64,000 nucleotides of DNA from CBDBLK01 sp965215445 (GTDB lineage: Bacteria; Bdellovibrionota; Bacteriovoracia; Bacteriovoracales; Bacteriovoracaceae): NCBI GenBank assembly GCA_965215445.1, contig CBDCDT010000002.1, positions 434,001 to 498,000 of the forward strand. Reading direction: 5' to 3'. The notes under the pieces were generated by a model. That model was not told where the DNA came from. It worked only from the letters and a program-made list of their open reading frames with translations, and did not search any database. The translations under genes were made by a program, and so were the position numbers. Of the stretch, positions 7,214 to 15,827 are shown piece after piece (the first letter of the stretch is position 1; the number at the start of each line of letters is the position of its first letter).

Positions 7214-8169
7214 TATTGATAACCGGAGGTGCCGGATTTATCGGCTCATCTTTAATTGAAGCACTCAACGAAAATCATCGCAAAGACATTATTGTCGTCG
7301 ATCGTTTGGGAAAAAGTGACAAGTGGAAAAACCTGCGCTCACTCACCTATGCCGAATTTGTTCACGCCGACGACCTCTTCACTCCCGAATATGCCTGGGC
7401 CTTAAAAAACCTGGACAGCATTTTTCACATGGGAGCATGTTCTTCCACCACTGAACGTGACGTCGATTTTTTAATGAAAAATAACGTAGAGTTCTCCAAA
7501 AAAATCTGGCAAGTGGCGATTCAAACCGATGCCAAATTGATTTACGCCAGTTCGGCGGCAACCTATGGAGATGGTGGACTCGGTTACGATGACAACCACG
7601 AACACATCAAAAATCTACGCCCCCTTAACCCTTACGGTTATAGCAAACAGCTTTTTGATCTGTGGGCATTATCTCAGGTTCAAACGCCACAAGTTTGGTA
7701 TGGACTCAAATTTTTTAACGTCTACGGCGCCAACGAATTCTACAAAGGAGAAATGCGCTCGATGCTTCACCAGGCCTTTGAGCAAATTCATGCCCAAGGC
7801 ACAGTCAAACTCTTTAAATCTCACCGCAAGGATTTCAAAGATGGAGAACAAAAACGCGATTTCATCTACGTCAAAGATGCTGTCCAGGCGATGCTCAATT
7901 TAGAAGCAGCAAACCACAATCAAAAATTAAACGGCATCTACAATATGGGAACCGGCCAGGCGCAAACCTTCTTCGATTTGGCAAGCAATATTTTCAAGGC
8001 GATGGAGCTTCCCCCAAGCATAGAATTTATCGAGATGCCCTTGAAACTGCGCAATCAATACCAATACTACACTCAGGCACAAATGCAGAAATACTGTACC
8101 CTTTGTCCTCAACATTCTTTTTATAAATTAGAAGAAGGCGTGCGCGACTGCGTACAAAACCTATTGTAG
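7210..8169 (+). CDS. hldD: ADP-L-glycero-D-manno-heptose 6-epimerase
   Basis: Converts ADP-D-glycero- to ADP-L-glycero-manno-heptose, the donor for the inner core of lipopolysaccharide; cytoplasmic short-chain dehydrogenase-like enzyme. The N-terminal GGAGFIGS dinucleotide motif, the VVDRLGKSDKWKNL segment typical of HldD, the SSAATYGDG block, the catalytic YGYSK and the later DFIYVKDAV are all present in the expected order. At 319 residues it is about ten longer than the E. coli enzyme. It starts inside the tatC stop codon and is probably translated by coupling. Its presence implies a heptose-containing LPS core. Confidence 0.95.
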   Translation: MILITGGAGFIGSSLIEALNENHRKDIIVVDRLGKSDKWKNLRSLTYAEFVHADDLFTPEYAWALKNLDSIFHMGACSSTTERDVDFLMKNNVEFSKKIWQVAIQTDAKLIYASSAATYGDGGLGYDDNHEHIKNLRPLNPYGYSKQLFDLWALSQVQTPQVWYGLKFFNVYGANEFYKGEMRSMLHQAFEQIHAQGTVKLFKSHRKDFKDGEQKRDFIYVKDAVQAMLNLEAANHNQKLNGIYNMGTGQAQTFFDLASNIFKAMELPPSIEFIEMPLKLRNQYQYYTQAQMQKYCTLCPQHSFYKLEEGVRDCVQNLL

Positions 8170-9213
8170 GCGCGGAAGATAATTTTTTTGAAAAAGATCG
8201 ACGACGGTGAGAAAGATGACACACAAAAGAGGGCCATAAAAAATTCCGGCCATGCCAAAAGTCAACATTCCACCGACAATATAGAAAAGCAAAAGGACAC
8301 TGCTCACCTGTACGCGCTCCCCAATAAAGCGCGGTTTAAACCAGTTTTCAACGAAAAAAGAAATCAGGCCGCAATAAATAAATAAGGTTATTGCCGCCAC
8401 CGGACTTCCCGCAAGGTAGAGATACACACAGGCCGGCACAAACACAAATGAAATTCCCACCAAGGGAATAAAAGCCAAAATGACCATGCAACTCGACCAC
8501 AAAAACAAAGAATTGATTCCCGCCAGCCAAAAACCTATCCCTGCCAAAACTCCTTGAATAAGACCACCCAGTCCATTGCAAACCAGTGATACAAAATTCA
8601 TTTGTTTAAATTTTTCAAAGACGATTTGTTCTTCATCATCGGGCAAGGGAGAAAGGCGAAAAAACCAAGTGCCTCGCCTTCGGTGAGAAGTCCATAAACA
8701 ACCACCATCATCATGGAAAAATGAAAGAGAAAATTGACCAAGTTTTGCAATTGCCCGTTGAGTGTTTCAAAAATAATGCCGGAATAATCCTGCGCTTTGT
8801 GCAAAATCAAGCTATAAATATCCTGCTTGGTAAGACTCGAATTAAACATTTCAAGTCCACGCTCGACAACAAAGGCCATCGCCGAAAAAAAAGTTGTGGA
8901 CTTCACCGGCGTCAAGCGCCGATTTTATTTGAGAATACAGCCCAACCGCTTCTCCTGAAATTTGCATGGAAAGATAAACAAAAGGTAAAGCGATAAACAA
9001 CAAAATCAAAAGACAGGTGAGAAGTCCCGCACACTCATTTCGCCCCTTGAGTTGCGTTCTTATTTTGAGAAATAGGGGATAAAAAATTCCGGCGATAATC
9101 GCCCCAAAGGCAAAGCTGTGTCCAAGTTGTTGAAAAAACCACACGTTGACCACTAAAATCAGCGTAAAAATCAATAAAAAAACGCGCGTATTAAAGGTCA
9201 ATTTTTTTTCCAT
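8161..9213 (-). pseudogene. AI-2E family transporter, broken by two frameshifts
   Basis: Polytopic inner-membrane permease of the AI-2E / PerM family (export of AI-2, or Na+/H+ antiport in some members). Three successive frames together give one normal protein of about 350 residues: start MEKKLTFNTRVFLLIFTLIL, break at a run of eight T (coding strand) near 8885-8892 where seven would keep frame (VHNFF to SAMAF), second break near 8659-8664 at six T where seven would keep frame (EALGFF to RLSPLPDDEE). The last third has the family-typical QGVLAGIGFWLAG and the final GIFYGPLLCVIF. The two errors cancel, so the total length is an exact multiple of three. It is either a true pseudogene or, more likely, the result of sequence errors. 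It overlaps hldD by nine bases, convergent. Confidence 0.85.
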
Positions 9214-9228
9214 AGCTCATTATACTAT

Positions 9229-10341
9229 TTAACTTAACCACTGGGCAAATGCCTTATTATGGTAATATTTATATTTCCCAGCTTCTTTCACTCTCAAAAA
9301 ACCCGCCTTCACCATAAACTTTAAATACCGTGAGCAAGTCTGCCAGTGCAATTGAGTTGATTTGGCCATAAACGTAGGATGAGTTATAGGATGAGCAAAA
9401 ACATGATCGACAATACTAGAAACATTGCCTCTCGAAATATTCATTTGATTCTGGTTATATAAATAATTTCTCATTTTCTTGCGCTCTTTTCTTATATGTG
9501 TGAGAAAGTTCTTGGTTTCTAACGCCTGAAGAGAAAATCCCTCTAACATAAATTGAATGAACTCCCACCACTCTCCTTTTTTACTAATATTTAATAATAA
9601 CTCTTTATACTTGTTATTATAACGATTTAAGTAAGAACTGATAAATAAAACCGGAATATCCAAAATTTTTTCGAGAACAAGTTGAAGTACCAACAAAATT
9701 CTTCCTGTTCTTCCATTACCATCTTCAAAAGGATGAATCGCTTCAAATTGATAATGGCAAATGGCCACTTTAATTAAAAGGAAAAAGGATTTATCATCTT
9801 TGTGAACAAATTTTGCCCAATTGCTTAACAACTCATCAAGCGATGAAATACTCGGTGGTGTATAAATAACAGTGTGTTGACCTTCAGAATCCCGATGAGC
9901 AATTTGGTTTTGCACTTTACGAAATTCCCCGGAAACTCCTTTGGGCACTCCCAATTTCTTATGAATGGCCTTGATGGTTCGAGAGGATAAAGAAAATTTC
10001 CGCATACATTCAAAACCCTCTAAAAGCGCTTCCCTATACCTACAAACTTCCTTATTGTTTTCCTGCGTTCTTTCCCTTTCCGGCCGAGTTTCTTCCTCCA
10101 AAACCGACTCAACCGTGGTATAAATATTTTCTACAGCAGAACTGCCAATTGACTCATAGAGATATAACGGACTAAATAAAATATCAGGATTATCAATCTC
10201 TCTTAGCATCCCATTGAGTTCTGCAATATTTTTCAATGCAGTATGGTAAATACCTATAAATTCATTAAAATTCTCTCGATCTTGAATACTGATAGAGGGA
10301 GGAAGTTTCGCTAAATTAAATGGGTTTTCTGAATTAAACAT
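9229..10341 (-). CDS. Fic family protein (class II AMPylator-like) with C-terminal winged helix
   Basis: 370 residues. The Fic active site HPFEDGNGRTGR (203-214) is complete, so transfer of AMP (or another phosphate-containing group) to a protein hydroxyl is plausible. An inhibitory-helix motif of the S/T-xxx-E-G/N type is present N-terminally (SSAVEN, residues 67-72), which marks class II, self-inhibited Fic proteins. The last 80 residues look like a winged helix-turn-helix (THPTFMAKSTQLHWQTCSRYLKFMVKAGFL), common in this Fic subgroup and consistent with DNA binding. The gene is A+T-richer than its neighbours, suggesting transfer. Just upstream of its start lies a 41-bp palindromic array that is a natural candidate for its own binding site. 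There is no partner antitoxin gene. Confidence 0.92.
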   Translation of the reverse strand: MFNSENPFNLAKLPPSISIQDRENFNEFIGIYHTALKNIAELNGMLREIDNPDILFSPLYLYESIGSSAVENIYTTVESVLEEETRPERERTQENNKEVCRYREALLEGFECMRKFSLSSRTIKAIHKKLGVPKGVSGEFRKVQNQIAHRDSEGQHTVIYTPPSISSLDELLSNWAKFVHKDDKSFFLLIKVAICHYQFEAIHPFEDGNGRTGRILLVLQLVLEKILDIPVLFISSYLNRYNNKYKELLLNISKKGEWWEFIQFMLEGFSLQALETKNFLTHIRKERKKMRNYLYNQNQMNISRGNVSSIVDHVFAHPITHPTFMAKSTQLHWQTCSRYLKFMVKAGFLRVKEAGKYKYYHNKAFAQWLS

Positions 10342-10364
10342 AGCCCTCTTTCCTATAAATCAAA

Positions 10365-10585
10365 AAATTCTTATTTCTTCGATATATTAAAACCGACATA
10401 TCGAAGAATTGGCATTTTTTCGATATACCATAACCAATATATCGAAAAACCATCATTTTTTCGATATATCACAAACAACATATCGAAGAATTGCCGTTTT
10501 TTCGATATATCAAGATCAATATATCGAAGAATTGCCATTTTTGCGATATATTGAGGTTAATATATCGAGAAATCCTTATTTCTTC
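10365..10585. repeat. 41-bp tandem array of five 26-bp palindromes between fic and the DUF4143 gene
   Basis: Five palindromic cores start at 10379, 10420, 10461, 10502 and 10543, an exact 41-base period. Each core is 26 bases: nine-base arms TCGATATAT / ATATATCGA, with zero or one mismatch, around an eight-base variable centre (10502-10527 is perfect). The 15-base spacers are also alike, mostly AGAATTGCCATTTTT. A 16-base sequence AAATTCTTATTTCTTC at 10365-10380 recurs with one change at 10570-10585, 205 bases (5 x 41) away, so the period runs through the flanks. It fills most of the 303-base gene-free gap between two divergent genes. Likely an operator array; a CRISPR is excluded because the spacers repeat. 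Confidence 0.9.
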
Positions 10586-10607
10586 ACTGCATTGGATAGC
10601 CAAAAAG

Positions 10608-10654
10608 TAGACCATACTCCGAATTTAGCGTATAATTTCGGAGTATGCTCCGAA
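10608..10654 (+). promoter_or_regulatory. Promoter with palindromic operator overlapping the DUF4143 start codon
   Basis: TAGACC (10608-10613), 17-base spacer and a perfect TATAAT (10631-10636) form a good promoter whose expected start of transcription is about 10643, two bases before the ATG at 10645, so the mRNA would be almost leaderless. Eleven-base inverted arms CATACTCCGAA (10613-10623) and TTCGGAGTATG (10637-10647) enclose the -10 box, and the right arm ends with the ATG itself. A third copy, CTCCGAA (10648-10654), makes an alternative palindrome TCGGAG-TATG-CTCCGA (10638-10653). A repressor bound here would cover the -10 box and start codon. Confidence 0.7.
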
Positions 10655-11805
10655 GAACGCAAAAACTTAATAATTCCCATAGTTTATTCCTGTTTGGGGC
10701 CAGGGGAACGGGAAAGACCACCCTGCTCAAAAAATTATTCGAGAAAAAAAAAGAAATTCTACGGATAGATTTATTGACCGACAGGGACGAGGAGTTATTT
10801 GGCCGACACCCCGATGAGTTATCGTCCATTCTCAAGAGTGGAAAGTATAAAAAAGTCATCGTAGATGAGATTCAAAAGAGTCCCAAACTTTTGGACGTTA
10901 TCCATAAATGTATAGAGGCCCATAAAAATATTCAATTTGTCATGACCGGCTCAAGTGCTCGCAAATTGCGGCGGGGTTCGGCTAATCTCCTGGCGGGCAG
11001 GGCCTTTGTCCACTATCTCTATCCCTTCACCCATGGTGAACTCGCAGACAAGTTTTCTCTTGACGAAAATTTGAATTTTGGCAGTCTTCCCAAAATCTTT
11101 GATTATCAAAATGTTGAGGACAAAAAAGATTTTCTCAAAAGTTATGCCCGAACATATTTGAAAGAAGAAATTCAAATGGAACAAATTGTCCGCAAAATCA
11201 ACCACTTTAGAAATTTTCTGGAAATCGCGGCCCAGATTAACGGACAGATTATCAATTATTCCAAAATAGCGAGAGAAGTGGACATCGACGACAAAACAGT
11301 TGTCCAATATTTCCAAATTCTCGAAGACACTCTTATCGGGATTTTCTTGCCGCCTTATCACCGCTCCGTGCGCAAACAGCAAATGGCCTCGCCTAAGTTT
11401 TATTTTTTTGATCTTGGTGTAAAAAAGGCATTAGAAAGAAGTTTGGACTCCCCTGCCGTACCCAGCACTTTTGCTTTTGGACAAGCCTTTGAACACTTTA
11501 TCATATTGGAATGCCACAGGCTCAACGAATACTTTAAAACGGATTATCGTTTTTACTACCTCAAGGATAAACAAGGCCTGGAAATCGACCTCATCATAGA
11601 TAGGGGCAAGAAGGAACCCATTCTCGTCGAAATTAAATCCTCTCGCAATATTACCGGAACCGATGTCAAAACACTCTCGAAAATATCCTCTTGCTGGGAT
11701 CAACCCTGCGAGACACAACTCTGGTCGTGCGAAGAACACGAAAAAATGATTGGCGAAATCACCTGCCTGCCTTGGAAAACGGCTTTGAACAAAATTTGGA
11801 ATTGA
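10645..11805 (+). CDS. AAA ATPase of the DUF4143 (AAA_14) family
   Basis: A 386-residue ATPase common on mobile or accessory DNA; molecular role unknown. Walker A GARGTGKTT is at residues 18-26, Walker B VIVDEIQK with Asp74-Glu75, and sensor-like MTGSSARKL follows. The C-terminal half is the DUF4143 domain, with a DNA-binding-like helix segment (YSKIAREVDIDDKTVVQYFQILEDTLI) and a nuclease-like end (KDKQGLEIDLIIDRGKKEPILVEIKSS), where the D-E-x-K-like pattern resembles the PD-(D/E)xK fold seen in this family. The ATG lies inside a palindromic promoter element, with no ribosome-binding site, so translation is probably leaderless. It is divergent from fic across the palindrome array. Confidence 0.92.
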   Translation: MLRRTQKLNNSHSLFLFGARGTGKTTLLKKLFEKKKEILRIDLLTDRDEELFGRHPDELSSILKSGKYKKVIVDEIQKSPKLLDVIHKCIEAHKNIQFVMTGSSARKLRRGSANLLAGRAFVHYLYPFTHGELADKFSLDENLNFGSLPKIFDYQNVEDKKDFLKSYARTYLKEEIQMEQIVRKINHFRNFLEIAAQINGQIINYSKIAREVDIDDKTVVQYFQILEDTLIGIFLPPYHRSVRKQQMASPKFYFFDLGVKKALERSLDSPAVPSTFAFGQAFEHFIILECHRLNEYFKTDYRFYYLKDKQGLEIDLIIDRGKKEPILVEIKSSRNITGTDVKTLSKISSCWDQPCETQLWSCEEHEKMIGEITCLPWKTALNKIWN

Positions 11806-11867
11806 CTTGACATAAAAAGACGAAGGTTTAAAAATAATTGTGCCACATCCACCTTCTACCTACATTT

Positions 11868-12442
11868 TTAAAGGCTATATCCCAGACCCCGCAAATGGGC
11901 GTTCAACTGAATAAGCGGCAACCCGACGATGGAAGTAAAGTCATCCGTCTCGATTTTTTTAAAGAGTCTGATGCCGACACTCTCGATCTTGTAGCTGCCG
12001 GCGCAGTTTAGAGGTTTGTCGGTTTCCACATAGTCCTGGATTTCCCTTGGGGTGAGTGCATACATGGTGAGTTTGGCCACGTTTTCAAATTCGATCAATT
12101 TTTCAGACGAGGCCAGGCACACGGCGGTTATTAATTTGTGGGTTTTTCCCGAAAGTGCTTCGAGTTGCTCGGCCGCTCTTTTAAGTGTGCCCGGTTTGGA
12201 AAAATCACTCCTTCCAAATCCAAAACCTGATCCGCTCCAATCACCAAGTGATTGGGAAAATTGGCCAAAATTTTTTGTGCCTTCAAGCGCGCCAAAGTTT
12301 TTGCCAACGCCAAGGAATCCGAAATTTGCTTCTTGGTGGAATCCTCATCGAGATGGGGAGACGCGCACTCGAAACTCACTCCCAAGCGCGCTAAAAGTTC
12401 GCGCCGGTAGGGAGATTCACTGGCCAAGACGATGGGTTGCAC
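11868..12442 (-). pseudogene. maf: Maf-type nucleoside triphosphate pyrophosphatase, one frameshift
   Basis: Maf proteins hydrolyse dTTP/UTP or modified nucleotides as house-cleaning enzymes. The 5' part reads LASESPYRRELLARLG ... LVIGADQVLDLEGVIF, the 3' part ITAVCLASSEKL ... LTMYALTPREIQDYVETDKPLNCAGSYKIESVGIRLF ... IVGLPL. They lie in different frames and join at the run of five T (coding strand) near 12199-12207; one added T gives VIFSKPGTLKRAAEQLEALSGKTHKL, fully family-like. The total of 575 bases is one short of 576, i.e. 191 codons plus stop. Everything else is intact, so sequence error is as likely as real inactivation. It starts one base before the htpG stop region on the same strand, downstream of htpG. 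Confidence 0.85.
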
Positions 12443-12443
12443 T

Positions 12444-14389
12444 TTATCCCGTCAACCCTTGGGTAAACTCCTGAATCAGGTCTTGGCTGCGGCGGATGAA
12501 ACCGTCCCGCTCTTCGTTGCTCAGGCCCTGTCCTGAAATGGAGGCCAGGTCGCTTATGTGCCGGCAAAGTTTTTCCACCAATGCTTCACTTCCGCCCTTT
12601 TCGTGAAGCTGCAAGGTGTGTTGAATCAGTGGGCTGTTGGGATTGAGTACCAACGTCTTTTTGAGGGGAAAGGTTTGTCCCTGGCCCATGCTTTCGCTCA
12701 TCCTTGCAAAACGCTTCATCTGTTCATCGACCTTGAAGAAAGCGGGAGTGGTTGCCTGTTTGAACTTTTGAATTTCAATTTCCATTTTGTCGGGTTCGGC
12801 ATCGGCCGATTTTTCGCTTGAAGAAGTTTCTTTGACCAGGATTTTTTGAAACAATTCTTTGACTTTGATGTCTTCAGCGTTGGTATTGTCGGTTTCTGCA
12901 AGTTGGTCGATTTCTGTACTGACTGAAGAAAATTGAATTTTTTGTCCCTCACTTGCACGGCCCTCACAATGCTGAATAAAGTGGGGGTCGATATGATCGT
13001 CAACTTCAAAGGCAGAGAGGTTCATCGCTTTTAGCTGGCCCAACAAGCTGGGGTCGCCTTTATCTTTTTCAAAATAGAGAATTTTGTCGCCCAGTTTTTC
13101 TTTGAGGTGAGCGGGTTCTTTGGGAATACTTTCGCGATATTCTTCAATAGTCTGCCATTTATGGTCGCTGGTTTTAAAAATGACCAGAGGGCGCATGGAC
13201 TGATCAAACTTATCATCGGAAACGCAGCCGTATTTGACCAGGATGCCGATGTCTTCCCAAATACTTTCAAAGCGCTGGCGGTCACTGTTAAAAAGTTTTT
13301 TCAGCGCTTCGGCCACTTTTTTGACCACATAGTTGGAAATTTTTCTCACCGTAGGGTCGCCCTGAAGTGAACTGCGAGAAACATTAAGCGGAATGTCGGT
13401 GGAGTCGATCACTCCTTTTAGCAGCGAAAGGAAGTCGGGAACAATGCTCTTGGTATCGCTGGAAACAAAAACTTGTTTGTTATAGAGCTTGATATTTTTG
13501 TCTTGCACCGCCATTTTGGGATTGATTTTGGGGAAATATAAAATGCCCTCCAAGGTAAAAGGTGGTCAATGCGCAAATGCAGCCAAAACAAGGGTTCCGC
13601 TTCCATGGGGAAAAGCGTGCGGTAAAATTCCTTGTATTGTTCATCGGTGATGTCTTTGGGGTCTTTTTTCCAAAGCGGCTCAACTTCGTTGACCACCCAA
13701 TGGTCGGGAAGAGGTTCTTCTCCCTCTTTATTCTTGGGAGGTTCGGATTTTTTTACCTCGATGGGGTAGGGCATGAAATTGCAAAATTTCCTCAAGGTTT
13801 CGAGAACTTTCCAATCATTTAAAAATTCCTCATTCTCGGAATTGATAAACAAAGTGATGCTGGTTCCAATTTCAGTGCGCTGGGACTCTGAAAACGTGTA
13901 TTCGGTGTCACCCTCGCAAACCCATTTGGTCGGGCGCGCGCCCTCTTCCCAGCTCAGGCTTTCGACTTCAACCCTGCCTGCAACCATAAAACAGGAATAA
14001 AAGCCCAGCCCGAATTTACCGATGATATCTTCACCCTTTTGATTTTCGCTCTTGATTTGCTCGACAAATTCTTCAGCACCCGAAAAGGCCAATTGGGCGA
14101 TGTACTTTTCCACCTCTTCCTCGGTCATGCCCAGACCGTTATCTTCGATGCTGATGCACTTGCGGTCTTTGTCGATGCTGAAGTGAATTTTTCCCTCGGG
14201 AAGCTCCACGTTTTGGGTGCGCGCCAGTGCCGCCCGCTTGGTGATGGCATCGGTGGCGTTGGCAACCAACTCGCGCAGAAAAATATCGTGTTCAGAGTAA
14301 AGCCACTTTTTGATGATGGGAAAAATGTCCGTGGTTTGAACTGAAATCTGGCCCTTTCTGGAATTGGCCGAAGTAGATTGAGTATTCAT
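12444..14389 (-). pseudogene. htpG: Molecular chaperone HtpG (Hsp90), one frameshift
   Basis: Bacterial Hsp90: ATP-driven cytosolic homodimeric chaperone. The N-terminal GHKL ATPase domain is complete (ELVANATDAI, DNGLGMTEEEV, GKFGLGFYSCFMV), as are the middle and C-terminal domains (ALVEKLCRHISDLASISGQ). The frame breaks near 13563-13568: the coding strand reads CACCTTTTACC where one extra C would restore RIDHPFTLEGILYFPKINPKM, a standard Hsp90 segment. The length of 1946 bases is one short of 649 codons, matching a single lost base. The ribosome site AAGGAGGG precedes the ATG. Either a sequence error or recent inactivation; the second fragment alone could be read from an internal start. Confidence 0.88.
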
Positions 14390-14479
14390 ATTAACGCGTC
14401 CCTCCTTTTGTTTTTTTAAACAAAGTTTGTATCCTTAGCGCAAAGTTTTTTGTAGACTCACCGCATCTATTTCAACTTT

Positions 14480-15031
14480 ATGGATTTGCGCATGAACGCT
14501 CCTTGTCATATTACCGTGTTGGTCACTGGTGGAACCATAGAAAAAACCTACGACGAACTCGACGGCAATCTCACCAATCAATCTTCCAGGCTGGAAAGCA
14601 ATGTTTTAGGCCGGCTCAAACTACCCTACACGCACACCCATATTATCAAGCTAATGGCCAAGGACAGCCTTTTTATCACCGACGAGGATCGCACTCTCAT
14701 CATAGACACGCTCAAAAGTGAAAGTAAAAAGGGCCATCCAATCGTCGTCGTACACGGGACGGATACCATGACTGACACGGCAGAGCTGGCCTTTGAGCAA
14801 ATCAAGGCCCCTAGCGTGCCGGTTGTTTTCACTGGGGCCATCCGCCCCTTCAGTGTCGAGGGTAGCGATGCCTTTCAAAACGTCGCCGAGGCCCTGCTGG
14901 CGGCCCAACTGGCCGCCCCTGGATTTTATCTATGCTTTCACAACCGCATTTTTCGCGTTCCGGGCGTACGCAAAAATAAGAGCAAGGGAACTTTTGAAGA
15001 AATGGCCCCGCCAAAAGGGCCTACCAGTTAA
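14480..15031 (+). CDS. Single-domain L-asparaginase-like protein
   Basis: A 183-residue protein equal to the N-terminal catalytic domain of bacterial type I/II asparaginases. It has TGGTIEKTY with the nucleophilic Thr, and HGTDTMTDTA with the second Thr-Asp pair, plus VVFTGAIRP. It ends NRIFRVPGVRKNKSKGTFEEM, a normal end for the short proteins annotated only as asparaginase domain, so it is not a truncated pseudogene. The C-terminal domain that completes the active site in the tetramer is absent, so activity on asparagine is unproven. ATG 14480 or ATG 14492 (MNAPCHI) may start it. It overlaps the 3' end of the following minus-strand gene by 11 bases. Confidence 0.88.
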   Translation: MDLRMNAPCHITVLVTGGTIEKTYDELDGNLTNQSSRLESNVLGRLKLPYTHTHIIKLMAKDSLFITDEDRTLIIDTLKSESKKGHPIVVVHGTDTMTDTAELAFEQIKAPSVPVVFTGAIRPFSVEGSDAFQNVAEALLAAQLAAPGFYLCFHNRIFRVPGVRKNKSKGTFEEMAPPKGPTS

Positions 15032-15812
15032 TAACGTAGCTAGTCATAACCGACCACACACTGCCGGCAAGGTCTTTGTAACCAGCACCGGAACCCCAGG
15101 GAACGGGAGCGTAATCTTGAGTATATTTATCGTGAAAATTGACGGAATGCCACAATGCCTCAACGCCCAGATAGCTTCTTTTGAGTTCGATGGGAAATTC
15201 CAATCCAAACCCCAGCCCCACGCCGAGCGCACCCCCTGAATCGTTGGGAATGAGGCCATCCTGGTCTTGAAATTTGTTGGTGAGATACCAATATTCCATG
15301 CGCCCGACAAAATAGGGGTTGGAGTAGGTAATTGCGGTTCCCAGGTCACTGGTATCCAAATAGCGACGAACCGAAAAATAAAATCGCAGCATGGAAACGT
15401 CCACCAGACCGGGACCACTCTCGGAACCCTCTTCGCCGTCGTGGTGGCCATTGACCTCGTCGTCTAAAAAGAAGTGGTGTTTGGAAAATTCAAAACCCAC
15501 TCCAAAAGTATTCTTGAAGTCGGCAAAATAATTGACCCCAATGCCGTAATTGGGGGGATTATTGCGGTAAGCGCGGCCGCGGTTGCCACCAAAGCTGGTC
15601 AGGCCCAAGGAGAGTTGAAAAGTAAAAAAACGGCCATAGCGAAAAAAGCGCTCATCTTCCATGATCTCGGCATTTTCAGCATCTTCACTGAAATCGCTAA
15701 AAATATCCCCGCCAATATTGAGTTCGGCATCTTCGTCGGCAAAGGGGTCAAAATTGGGCCTTGCTCCAAGGGAAAGCAACAGAGAAAAAAGGAGAAGCAG
15801 GTGTTTTTTCAA
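15021..15812 (-). CDS. Outer-membrane beta-barrel protein, unknown
   Basis: 263 residues with a signal peptide (MKKHLLLLFSLLLSLGARP), then a short acidic stretch (DPFADEDAELN) and alternating aromatic/glycine strands typical of 8-12-stranded barrels (FGVGFEFSKHHF, GVGLGFGLEFPIEL). The final residue is Trp, which suits recognition by the BAM complex. No specific family is recognised. It lies 15 bases downstream of another small barrel gene on the same strand, so both are probably in one transcript. Function may be structural or a small porin. Confidence 0.75.
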   Translation of the reverse strand: MKKHLLLLFSLLLSLGARPNFDPFADEDAELNIGGDIFSDFSEDAENAEIMEDERFFRYGRFFTFQLSLGLTSFGGNRGRAYRNNPPNYGIGVNYFADFKNTFGVGFEFSKHHFFLDDEVNGHHDGEEGSESGPGLVDVSMLRFYFSVRRYLDTSDLGTAITYSNPYFVGRMEYWYLTNKFQDQDGLIPNDSGGALGVGLGFGLEFPIELKRSYLGVEALWHSVNFHDKYTQDYAPVPWGSGAGYKDLAGSVWSVMTSYVINW

Positions 15813-15827
15813 GGTAGCTGCTCACTC

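Noticed and set aside
10379..10568. CRISPR array
   Set aside because: The intervals between the palindromes are themselves repeated, the period is too short for spacer-repeat units, and no cas genes are near.
10409..10768. A 119-residue plus-strand reading frame across the palindrome array
   Set aside because: It is made of the 41-base repeats (Phe/Ile/Tyr-rich repetition, rotating frame) and overlaps the DUF4143 start; no ribosome site.
13418..14389. A separate short HtpG-like gene (323 residues)
   Set aside because: Its last 50 residues are out of frame from the Hsp90 family sequence, which resumes in the next frame; one gene with one frameshift is simpler.
14480..15031. Truncated asparaginase pseudogene
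   Set aside because: The end is a normal C-terminus for short asparaginase-domain proteins, not a frameshift remnant.
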